5,468 bases of DNA, from positions 1-5,468 of the forward strand of contig WTJZ01000279.1 in NCBI GenBank assembly GCA_011524615.1. Direction: 5' to 3'. Made by a program: the position numbers and the translations under genes. Position 1 is the stretch's first letter; each line of letters opens with the position of its first letter. This DNA is from Akkermansiaceae bacterium. GTDB lineage: Bacteria; Verrucomicrobiota; Verrucomicrobiia; Verrucomicrobiales; Akkermansiaceae. The notes under the pieces are model-generated. The model worked only from the letters and a program-made list of their open reading frames with translations. It had not been told where the DNA came from and did no database searches. Shown piece by piece: positions 1 to 5,468 of this stretch.

Positions 1-341
1 TGATCACTGTGGAGATGGATAAGCGGGTGCAAGTCCCCATTGCTAAGGACTCCAACGAGGTAGAGGACGCTACTGGTCGGATCGTCATTAACATCTACGA
101 GAACGGCGACGTTATGGATGCTAAAGGTAAGACGACCTTTGATAGTGATAATGACCTGATCGACTACATCGACACGCAACGCGAAATGGCAGAAGGCCTA
201 GGGCATAAGCCTAAGCTCCACCTACGTGGCGACCGTCGCGCGGTCTTCCGTGAAGCGCGAAGAGTTATTAACTGCGCCGCCAAGGCTGGGGTCGCAGATG
301 TTCGATTCGCCTCCTTCGTTAATAGTATGGGGAACTATTAA
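1..341 (+). CDS. ExbD/TolR-family energiser subunit, 3' part only
   Basis: This is the C-terminal ~112 residues of an ExbD/TolR-family protein, the single-span inner-membrane subunit that pairs with an ExbB/TolQ/MotA-type channel and passes proton-motive force to periplasmic partners. The frame is open to the left edge, so the start and the expected N-terminal membrane helix with its proton-carrying Asp lie outside the window. The GTG at position 9 is internal. What is visible is the periplasmic domain: a linker (TVEMDKRVQVPIAK), then a strand carrying INIYENGDVMDAKGK, a helix rich in acidic residues, the strand KPKLHLRGDRRAVFREA and a final helix/strand (VINCAAKAGVADVRFASF). The order 'I.I..nG.v', then 'l.lrgD..a.f..v..v...a..aGv..v.fa' is typical of the family. 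It ends in TAA, 97 nt before a second ExbD-type gene. ExbD and TolR cannot be told apart here, so no symbol is given. Confidence 0.88.
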   Translation, partial: ITVEMDKRVQVPIAKDSNEVEDATGRIVINIYENGDVMDAKGKTTFDSDNDLIDYIDTQREMAEGLGHKPKLHLRGDRRAVFREARRVINCAAKAGVADVRFASFVNSMGNY

Positions 342-375
342 TCACTCTAGAGAACCATCCCCCCTCTGAGAGTGA
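342..375 (+). promoter_or_regulatory. Stable hairpin directly after the first exbD-like stop codon
   Basis: TCACTCT (342-348) pairs with AGAGTGA (369-375), and the inner AGAG (349-352) pairs with CTCT (364-367). This gives an 11-bp stem with one bulged G (368) and a C-rich 11-nt loop. It begins at the base after the TAA stop. No T-run follows, so it does not look like an intrinsic terminator. It is more plausibly an mRNA 3'-end stabiliser, a processing site or a partial attenuator between the two ExbD genes. The role is inferred; the pairing is seen. Confidence 0.5.
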
Positions 376-438
376 GCCTCCGTGCTCCTCTCTCCTCATA
401 TTTACAGATAACCCTTTCCGCACCCCCTTTATTGCATC

Positions 439-903
439 ATGGCTAGAAAAAAGAAAAACTCCGCTCTGGAAGCAGACGAACCAGGTCTCGATATCTCCTC
501 CCTTATTGACGTATGTTTCCTGCTTCTGATTTACTTCATCGTCTCTACGAGTATTAAGGCCTCTGAGCAGGATGTAAACATGATGCTCCCTTCTCCTGGC
601 GCTCCTACAGAAGACGACAGCCAAATTCAGCCATTCTTTATTAAGATCGATTCTAATGGTGTAATTTGGCAGGGTGCAGGTGGTGCCTCAGAGCAGCTGG
701 ACTCTGACCCTGATGATCGTGATGTCCCACTCCTCAGCCAGCGCATCGAGCTCTACAAGCAAGGGTGTGACCTCTCTGGTGATACTCCCGTGGTTCAGGT
801 AAAGATCAGCGGAGACGCAAAGCAGCAGCGCGCGGTCGACTGCCTTAACGCCCTCGCGAAGTTTGATATTACCAGTGTAACCTTTACGGATCTGATGGAC
901 TAA
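439..903 (+). CDS. ExbD/TolR-family biopolymer transport protein (second copy)
   Basis: This is a complete 154-residue protein of usual ExbD/TolR size. A basic cytoplasmic start (MARKKK) and a short acidic stretch lead into one membrane helix at about residues 18-38, LDISSLIDVCFLLLIYFIV. Asp24 sits in the position of the conserved ExbD/TolR transmembrane Asp that works in proton transfer (family knowledge). The periplasmic part (about 40-154) has a linker with MMLPSPGAP, the strand PFFIKIDSNGVIW and a late helix-strand pair (AVDCLNALAKFDITSVTFTDL). The region at residues 78-115 is longer and more acidic (QLDSDPDDRDVP) than in compact ExbD, and Cys110 and Cys135 lie in the periplasmic part. 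The ATG at 439 is chosen because it places the basic residues just before the helix. No Shine-Dalgarno is visible. It probably forms a heteromeric ExbD pair with the gene before it and a channel subunit expected upstream. Confidence 0.9.
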   Translation: MARKKKNSALEADEPGLDISSLIDVCFLLLIYFIVSTSIKASEQDVNMMLPSPGAPTEDDSQIQPFFIKIDSNGVIWQGAGGASEQLDSDPDDRDVPLLSQRIELYKQGCDLSGDTPVVQVKISGDAKQQRAVDCLNALAKFDITSVTFTDLMD

Positions 904-914
904 AAAGGTGATTC

Positions 915-950
915 GCCTCTGGAGTGCGCTGTTGCGCTACTCCATGAGGC
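915..950 (+). promoter_or_regulatory. Long hairpin between the second exbD-like gene and the TPR gene
   Basis: GCCTC-TGGAGT-GCGC (915-929) pairs with GCGC-ACTCCA-GAGGC (934-950). The stem is 15 bp with a TGTT loop (930-933) and two single-T bulges (938 and 945). It starts 11 nt after the TAA and ends 30 nt before the next ATG. The bases after it (AAGCAACGATGATTT) contain no T-tract, so full termination is unlikely. An mRNA processing or stability element, or one that lowers read-through into the TPR gene, is a reasonable inference. Confidence 0.6.
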
Positions 951-980
951 AAGCAACGATGATTTAAGAAAATAGAGATA

Positions 981-3974
981 ATGAAATCTACAGTATTTAT
1001 AAAGTCCCTTGCGTTCGCAGGGGTTGTGGCGTTTGCACCCGTCGTATCTGCACAGAATGTGCAGAGCGTCTTTACGCAGAGTGTTGAGAAGATGAAAGCC
1101 AGTGATTGGCAGGGTGCGTATGACGAGATTAACTCGCTGCTGGAGTCCAAGGATCCAGAAGGCGCGCTCCGTAAGCATGGCCCAATGTATGGTGTGTTCT
1201 ACTATAACCTCGGTATCTGTCTGGATAACCTAGAGAAATACGAGGAAGCAGCAGAGGCGTATAACCAGTGTTACGAGCTCTTCCCTAACGATCCGACTAA
1301 GCCAAACTCAGTCAACTTCTACCGTACCTACTCCCTCTTTAAGCGTGGAGAAGCTCTAACCCGCTCAGAGGACTTTAGTGATGCCGCTAGCTGTTACGAG
1401 ACCTTCATTAAGGAGGCCAAGGGCGATAAGGCATCCAGCAAGACGAACTGGGCAAACTGCTACATTAACTATTCCATCGCCCTGTTTAAGCAGGGTGAGC
1501 TCCGCGAGGGGCTGAAGCAGTACGAGGTCGCACTGAAGAACCAAAACAAGTTCCTCACCCCTCCGACCTCCATCTTTAAGGCCTTTGACGCCTTCACCAC
1601 CGCAGCGCTGGAGAAAAATGATGAGAAGATCGTTCTAAAGTTCCTCGGTGACTACCGCTCTAAGCTCATCACAGACCCCTTTACCATTAGTCAGTATTCC
1701 CGTGGCTTGATCGGTAAGGCTTCACAAGCGGTGCAGGCTAACATGGATACGCTTCCTCTGGAGCTTCTCGCCCTGGTCCCTAACACTGACGAGTCCATTA
1801 ACAACCTCTCTGCTCAGCTACAGACGCTTAAGGGCGCTAAGCTCAGCCGTCCACTACGTGATGGGTACATCCTGGTCGCCCCAGACTACATTAAGAAGTT
1901 ATCCGACAACCTTAAGGATCAGGCCCGCAGTGATGAGCCTAACGAGTCCTTTACGCTGAATCTCACCGCTTTCCTATGGGGGAAGACGGGCAACTACTCT
2001 GCCGCCTTTGCTGCCTATGAGGAGCTGGAACTCCACTATTCCAATGTGAAGAACCGTGAGAAGAACCTCTTCGCCCTTGTTCAGGCGGCGAGCTCTATCG
2101 GTAATGTGGACGCGACCGCTAAGTATGGACAGACCTTCCTCAATGACTTCCCTAACAGTGAGATGATGGGCGACATCGAGAAGCTCATGCTCTCTGGACT
2201 CTATGCGAACAAGGAATACGATAAGTGTATTGAGATCGCATCCGCCATCCTTCCGTCACTAGAGAGTGGGTCTCCTTCGCACGAGCTCGCGACCTTTGTC
2301 CGTGGTGGCTCCCTGTTCTATAAGAACGATCCAGTAGCCGCGCGCACGGATCTAGAGCAGCATAAGAAGGATTACCCAGATAGTGACTATGCGATCGAGC
2401 GGGACTACATGATCCCCTCTGCTAACACGCGTCTGGGTCAGTTTGAGACTGCGGCAGACCAGCTGGACGAGTTCTTCGCTAAGCATAAGGACTCTGGGTC
2501 ACCGTTCCTTCCATACGCGCTCTTTGACCGTGCAAACTGTGCATACTCCCTTAGCGATGATGATACCGCCCTTGATAAGATCGGTCTTCTGGAGAAGGAC
2601 TACCTCGGGGCGCCGATCATTCCGGCAGCCTTTAACCTGAAGGGTAACGTCCTAGAGTCTAAGGAAGATTACACCCGCGCAGAGGACTACTATAAGCGTG
2701 CCTTTGAGAAGGCCGAGCAAGCAGGGAACAAGGGGGTAGCCTCTGAGTCTCTCTTCTACCTTGTCGGCTTACTCAGCGAGTATCCTGGTGAGGGTGATCG
2801 CTCTGCAGATGCGGTAACATACTATGACCAGTATTGGGGCGGTTACTCTGATGGCTCTCCATACCAGGCGCAAGTAGCAGTAGTGGCCTACCCTGCCCTG
2901 AAGAAGCATAACCGCCAGGCGGATGGCCTCGCTAAGATGGAAGAGGTCGTAACCGCAGTTGCGAACATGCCTGGACAACCCCAGCTCGAGGCGCTCGTAA
3001 ACACCTTCCGTGATGAGTTCCTGGAGAGCAACGGCATTGACGCCCTTAAGGATAAGTTTAACAACTTCCCGGGCATTAGTGATGCGAACCAAGAAACGCT
3101 CGCGCTCCTTAAGCTCTCTCTCATCGGCGCATACGAGGACGAGCTCTCCTCTGCGAAGAAGGCCCAGAAAGAAGACCTCGTGCGTAAACTAGAGGCGAGC
3201 ACGAAGGTGATCTTTGGCGAGCTTAAGAACGAGTTTAAGCCTGCGATCCTCTCTCCGAACGCACTGGCTAAGGTGGGTGACTACATTCGCTCCAACACCG
3301 GAAACCCACGTGAGGCTCTCGCATACTATGAGGAGATCATCAAACGTGAGGACCCCGCCCTAACGCATAAGGCACAGTTCGGCATTGCCGATGTCTATGC
3401 TGGATCCAGTGCTGCGGCTGACCGCGATAAGGCTAAGGGACTCCTGACGGAGCTCTCCGCTAATGACCAGCTGGGTAAGAAGGATCGCGAGAAGGCTCTC
3501 TACCGCCTCATCGAGATCAATGTCGCTGCGCAGGCATGGGCAGACACGCGTGCGAATGCGAGCGCCTATATGGATGCGAAGTATACGAGAAACCTGCCTA
3601 AGGCCTCCTACTACTACGCACTAGCGTTCGATAAGGAAGGGAACACCTCCTCCGCCCTCTCTGCCTACCAGAAGACCTACTTCGGAAACCAAGGTGCAGT
3701 GCTCGTAGCGGCACCATCGCTTAAGCGGATGATGGAGATCTATTGGGAGCGTAACACTCCTGCACAGCTTAATGAAGCCGGCGAGAAGAAGACCGAGGCA
3801 GACCGTCAGTTCGCCTATAACCAAGGTTGGGTCTACGTAGACGCGACCGCCCGTCACCTCCCGAAAATGACGGACGAGGAGAAGAAGCTGCGTGAGCAGA
3901 TCGTTGGGCTTGTCGAGCAGTTCGAAGGCTCTGGTCAGATCGTTGACATGGCTACCCAGAAGAAACCTAAGTAA
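981..3974 (+). CDS. Large exported tetratricopeptide (TPR) repeat protein
   Basis: This is a 997-residue protein made almost entirely of helical TPR-like repeats. A signal peptide is clear: basic n-region (MKSTVFIK), hydrophobic core (SLAFAGVVAFAPVV) and a likely signal peptidase I cut at SA-QN after residue 24. There is no lipobox Cys, so the mature protein is probably soluble in the periplasm. The best TPR-like units lie near 72-104 (YNLGICLDNLEKYEEAAEAY), 112-147, 160-190, 325-355, 362-392, 435-468, 472-502, 511-545, 548-580, 585-618, 760-790, 795-825, 836-866 and 872-902. Residues about 230-315 and 640-755 fit the repeat poorly. The C-terminus is basic (TQKKPK). TPR arrays are protein-binding scaffolds, and no enzyme motif is visible. 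It follows the two ExbD-type genes by 77 nt, so a periplasmic partner of that motor is inferred, loosely like CpoB/YbgF with Tol or the TPR proteins near Agl motors. The ATG at 981 fits the signal peptide; the preceding AATAGAGATA has no strong Shine-Dalgarno. Confidence 0.9.
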   Translation: MKSTVFIKSLAFAGVVAFAPVVSAQNVQSVFTQSVEKMKASDWQGAYDEINSLLESKDPEGALRKHGPMYGVFYYNLGICLDNLEKYEEAAEAYNQCYELFPNDPTKPNSVNFYRTYSLFKRGEALTRSEDFSDAASCYETFIKEAKGDKASSKTNWANCYINYSIALFKQGELREGLKQYEVALKNQNKFLTPPTSIFKAFDAFTTAALEKNDEKIVLKFLGDYRSKLITDPFTISQYSRGLIGKASQAVQANMDTLPLELLALVPNTDESINNLSAQLQTLKGAKLSRPLRDGYILVAPDYIKKLSDNLKDQARSDEPNESFTLNLTAFLWGKTGNYSAAFAAYEELELHYSNVKNREKNLFALVQAASSIGNVDATAKYGQTFLNDFPNSEMMGDIEKLMLSGLYANKEYDKCIEIASAILPSLESGSPSHELATFVRGGSLFYKNDPVAARTDLEQHKKDYPDSDYAIERDYMIPSANTRLGQFETAADQLDEFFAKHKDSGSPFLPYALFDRANCAYSLSDDDTALDKIGLLEKDYLGAPIIPAAFNLKGNVLESKEDYTRAEDYYKRAFEKAEQAGNKGVASESLFYLVGLLSEYPGEGDRSADAVTYYDQYWGGYSDGSPYQAQVAVVAYPALKKHNRQADGLAKMEEVVTAVANMPGQPQLEALVNTFRDEFLESNGIDALKDKFNNFPGISDANQETLALLKLSLIGAYEDELSSAKKAQKEDLVRKLEASTKVIFGELKNEFKPAILSPNALAKVGDYIRSNTGNPREALAYYEEIIKREDPALTHKAQFGIADVYAGSSAAADRDKAKGLLTELSANDQLGKKDREKALYRLIEINVAAQAWADTRANASAYMDAKYTRNLPKASYYYALAFDKEGNTSSALSAYQKTYFGNQGAVLVAAPSLKRMMEIYWERNTPAQLNEAGEKKTEADRQFAYNQGWVYVDATARHLPKMTDEEKKLREQIVGLVEQFEGSGQIVDMATQKKPK

Positions 3975-4006
3975 CCCACCCATAACCCCAGATCCAGTAA
4001 CAGAAT

Positions 4007-4948
4007 ATGAAGCTTCCTTCACTTACCTCCACCCTCCTCATGTCGCTCCTCCTGAGCTCACATGCGGAGCCTGCCCGAGCGGTCATTACCATGGTCGGCG
4101 ATGGGTCAAAAGAGGTCTACATTAATGCAGCCTCCGATAAAGGGCTCGCTTACCTCGAGACCCCTAGCTCTACCTCACCCGTGCAAATCGCACGCAGTAA
4201 GGTGGACAGTATCTTCTTCTATCGCCCTTCTACCTTCCACAATGGCCTAGAGGCCTACAATGATGGCAAGTTCAGCGTAGCCGCTGCCGCCTTCGAGGAA
4301 TGTAAGAAGACCTATGATAAGATTAAGAAGCTCCCGCAGAACTACGGCACCTTAGCCGCCTTCTATGAGCTCGAATGTGCCCGTCGCGAACGCCGCTTCG
4401 ATGACCTCGATAAGCTCTTAAACGCCTTCCGCCCTGACGCGCTCGTCAACGAGAACCAGCTCGCACAACTCCAAATCTACCCCTTCTGGCAAGCCTATGC
4501 TAAGAAGGACTGGAAGCGTCTGAACAAGATGATCACGCAATGGGGCGACAAGAAGCTCCCTGGCTACCAGCGTGCCCAAGTCGCCTTCTGCTACGGCATG
4601 GCGCTAAAGGAAACGGGTGAGGTTCAGGCAGCTAAGGACCAGTTTAACAAGGTGCTCGTCCTCTCCGAGTATAAGGAAATGGAGCTCGTCATCGATGCAG
4701 GGGAACAACTCATCGAACTCACCCTTAGCGACCAGAAGATTCAGGACTGCCTCGCCAGCCAGGGTAAGAGCGATGCCGACACCACCAGCTTCGCTTACCT
4801 CAAGCTACTGGAGGCGGCCTCTATCGCCCGATTCTGGGACACCTGTGAGTCAGGTAAGGCCTTCCCGTCTAAGTATAAGAAGCTCCTAAGCATTAAGCGC
4901 CCAGCACCCGTAGCGGCGCCAGAGCCTGCAGCCTCAGAGGAGGAATAA
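4007..4948 (+). CDS. Exported TPR-like protein with N-terminal beta domain
   Basis: This is a 313-residue protein of unknown specific function. The signal peptide runs MKLPSLTSTLLMSLLLSSHA, with a likely cut after SHA (residue 20) or ARA (residue 25). Residues about 26-73 (VITMVGDGSKEVYINAASDKGLAYL to IARSKVDSIFFYRP) read as short beta strands. They match a layout I know from planctomycete and verrucomicrobial secreted proteins, where a small beta-barrel-like domain precedes TPRs. Helical pairs follow at about 75-105 (NGLEAYNDGKFSVAAAAFEECKKTY), 114-142, 150-180 and 187-218 (AQVAFCYGMALKETGEVQAAKDQF). The end is low-complexity and Pro/Ala/Glu-rich (RPAPVAAPEPAASEEE), probably disordered. It starts 32 nt after the large TPR gene and is the last gene before the terminator, so it is likely co-transcribed and may work with that protein. 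No Shine-Dalgarno is visible before the ATG. Confidence 0.85.
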   Translation: MKLPSLTSTLLMSLLLSSHAEPARAVITMVGDGSKEVYINAASDKGLAYLETPSSTSPVQIARSKVDSIFFYRPSTFHNGLEAYNDGKFSVAAAAFEECKKTYDKIKKLPQNYGTLAAFYELECARRERRFDDLDKLLNAFRPDALVNENQLAQLQIYPFWQAYAKKDWKRLNKMITQWGDKKLPGYQRAQVAFCYGMALKETGEVQAAKDQFNKVLVLSEYKEMELVIDAGEQLIELTLSDQKIQDCLASQGKSDADTTSFAYLKLLEAASIARFWDTCESGKAFPSKYKKLLSIKRPAPVAAPEPAASEEE

Positions 4949-4980
4949 GCCCCCCTCGAGTGCCCTTGTCACTCATCACC

Positions 4981-5019
4981 TCTCCTTCCCGTCGTGCAGA
5001 TGGGAAGGAGATTTTTTTT
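4981..5019 (+). terminator. Intrinsic terminator of the operon
   Basis: TCTCCTTCCC (4981-4990) pairs perfectly with GGGAAGGAGA (5002-5011). The stem can extend by G-T, T-A and C-G pairs to 13 bp around a GTGCA loop (4994-4998). Eight T residues follow directly (5012-5019). It lies 32 nt after the stop of the last TPR gene. On the minus strand the stem is not followed by a T-run, so it acts in the + direction only. Confidence 0.93.
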
Positions 5020-5105
5020 ACCCCATCACACTACAATTTCCACCTCGTTTTTTGTCTCTCCACAATACAAGGCAGCTAGCGTAGGATAGCCCTTTAGGCA
5101 AGTTT

Positions 5106-5122
5106 CGCAGATAGACGCAGAT
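5106..5122. repeat. Two copies of CGCAGAT at 10-nt spacing
   Basis: CGCAGAT occurs at 5106-5112 and again at 5116-5122, joined by AGA. From memory, similar CGC-purine runs with 7-10 nt period are frequent in intergenic DNA of Verrucomicrobiota and Planctomycetota. This is a minimal remnant of such a run. A related run lies at 5368-5393 on the other side of the palindromic segment. Confidence 0.5.
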
Positions 5123-5129
5123 TAGTAAC

Positions 5130-5147
5130 TCTTCCGTAGGCGGAAGA
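5130..5147. repeat. Short perfect hairpin
   Basis: TCTTCCG (5130-5136) pairs with CGGAAGA (5141-5147) around a TAGG loop. There is no T-tract after it. It lies immediately left of the 221-bp inverted-repeat segment and its right arm overlaps the GAAA that flanks that segment. Its role is unknown. Confidence 0.45.
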
Positions 5148-5149
5148 AA

Positions 5150-5370
5150 GCGATTAATCACTCAGCTCTCTAAAGGGTGCCACCCATCTCCTAAAGTCCC
5201 TTAAACCAGCCCTGATAGGGCGAGCCGATACCAGGACAGGCCGATAGGCCTGTGTTCCGATCCAAGAAACAGCTAAGGCCTGAAGGGCCCGCGAATAAGC
5301 CCTCGCCCCAAACCGCCTTCTTATCATTGATCGTAACTATTCAGGTGGGGCTGAAGGAGTGATTAACCGC
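5150..5370. mobile_element. Candidate MITE/REP-like element with 14-bp terminal inverted repeats
   Basis: GCGATTAATCACTC (5150-5163) and GAGTGATTAACCGC (5357-5370) are inverted repeats matching at 13 of 14 positions. GAAA lies just outside both ends (5146-5149 and 5371-5374), as a 4-bp target duplication would. The 221-bp interior has no gene but several nested palindromes: GCCCT-GAT-AGGGC (5209-5221), ACAGGCC-GATA-GGCCTGT (5236-5253), GGGCGAG (5218-5224) with CTCGCCC (5302-5308), AGGGC (5284-5288) with GCCCT (5299-5303), and GCCCCA (5305-5310) with TGGGGC (5346-5351). Some of these pairings exclude each other. A non-autonomous mobile element or dispersed REP-like unit is one reading; a folded non-coding RNA closed by the outer stem is another. 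The inverted repeats are seen; mobility is inferred. Confidence 0.4.
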
Positions 5371-5393
5371 GAAAGACGCTAAATTGCGCTAAA
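5368..5393. repeat. Degenerate CGC(G/T)AAA tandem run
   Basis: CGCGAAA (5368-5374), CGCTAAA (5377-5383) and CGCTAAA (5387-5393) repeat with 9- to 10-nt spacing. The composition and period resemble the CGCAGAT pair at 5106-5122. This is the kind of intergenic run I associate with PVC-group genomes. Its first copy overlaps the right inverted repeat of the palindromic segment. Confidence 0.45.
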
Positions 5394-5417
5394 GAGAACT
5401 GATCTAATTGCAGGATC

Positions 5418-5444
5418 AAAGCGAAGTTTCTTGTAGTTCGCTTT
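5418..5444. repeat. Hairpin near the right edge
   Basis: AAAGCGAA (5418-5425) pairs perfectly with TTCGCTTT (5437-5444) around an 11-nt loop. A weaker stem, TGATC (5400-5404) with GATCA (5414-5418), lies just upstream and would compete at one base. No T-run follows. It could belong to the leader of a gene beyond the window or to the repeat field. Confidence 0.4.
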
Positions 5445-5468
5445 ACGGAAGGCGTAGGAGCAAAAGGA

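Larger units (their letters stand above)
5020..5468. other. Intergenic region without a convincing gene
   Basis: No reading frame of useful length with a plausible start is present on either strand, and I recognise no tRNA, rRNA or riboswitch. The stretch holds many short palindromes and two blocks of ~10-nt periodic repeats, listed separately. Bases 5020-5100 show nothing beyond a T-run at 5048-5053 with no stem before it. No promoter for a downstream gene can be called with confidence. Confidence 0.7.

Noticed and set aside
9..11. GTG as the start codon of the first gene
   Set aside because: The frame is open to the left edge and ExbD/TolR proteins need a membrane helix before this point, so the real start is upstream.
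319..624. Minus-strand open frame of 101 residues
   Set aside because: It overlaps the membrane-helix part of the second ExbD-type gene and both flanking sequences; its product has no recognisable domain and an Arg/Ser-rich shadow-like composition.
884..1178. Two minus-strand open frames of about 90 residues
   Set aside because: They lie opposite the signal peptide region of the large TPR gene and the 915-950 hairpin, and show no domain or start signal.
3621..4022. Minus-strand open frame of 133 residues
   Set aside because: It is antisense to the well-supported end of the large TPR gene, with no recognisable motif and Leu/Arg-rich shadow composition.
4958..4974. GAGTG/CACTC hairpin before the terminator
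   Set aside because: It is only five pairs with a seven-base loop, too weak to call alone beside the strong terminator.
5048..5053. Run of six T as a second terminator
   Set aside because: No stem precedes it on the + strand.
5000..5100. Short frame beginning ATG at 5000
   Set aside because: It starts inside the terminator stem, is only about 33 codons long and reads through the T-run; no coding signal.
5333..5345. GTAACTATTCAGG as an IS66-like element end
   Set aside because: Only the initial GTAA fits what I recall of that family, and the nearest TTAC (5443-5446) does not extend the match beyond four bases.
5106..5393. CRISPR array
   Set aside because: The repeats are 7 bases at ~10-nt spacing, far too short and close for CRISPR repeats and spacers.

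Overview
The window looks like part of a chromosomal gene cluster from a Gram-negative, envelope-rich bacterium. My best guess is the Verrucomicrobiota (Akkermansia/Rubritalea-like lineages), or possibly a related PVC-group bacterium. The reasons are the tandem ExbD/TolR genes followed by a very large secreted TPR protein, the lack of clear Shine-Dalgarno sequences, and an intergenic tail with CGC-purine periodic repeats and small palindromes. This placement rests on recognised style, not on a database match.

Layout: (1) positions 1-341 hold the 3' end of an ExbD/TolR-type gene whose membrane segment lies upstream of the window. (2) Positions 439-903 hold a complete second ExbD/TolR-type gene. 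(3) Positions 981-3974 hold a 997-residue exported TPR-repeat protein. (4) Positions 4007-4948 hold a 313-residue exported protein with a probable N-terminal beta domain, TPR-like helices and a Pro/Ala/Glu tail. A strong intrinsic terminator at 4981-5019 closes the unit. All four genes lie on the + strand with short gaps (97, 77 and 32 nt), so they are probably one operon. Strong hairpins without a T-tract sit in the first two gaps.

Function (inference): ExbD/TolR proteins work with a MotA/TolQ/ExbB-type proton-channel subunit, which probably lies just upstream. The two ExbD proteins would make the periplasmic arm of a proton-driven inner-membrane motor. The two exported TPR proteins would be its periplasmic partners, as in other Tol/Agl-like systems that pair an energiser with TPR proteins. 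No TonB, TolA or TolB is visible, and the cargo or output is unknown. This energiser plus giant-TPR cassette is the main candidate for an under-described system here.

The last ~450 bases (5020-5468) have no convincing gene. They hold a 221-bp palindrome-rich segment (5150-5370) bounded by 14-bp inverted repeats matching at 13 positions and flanked by a direct GAAA. It sits between two stretches of ~10-nt periodic CGC-purine repeats. This could be a MITE/REP-like non-autonomous element or a structured RNA.
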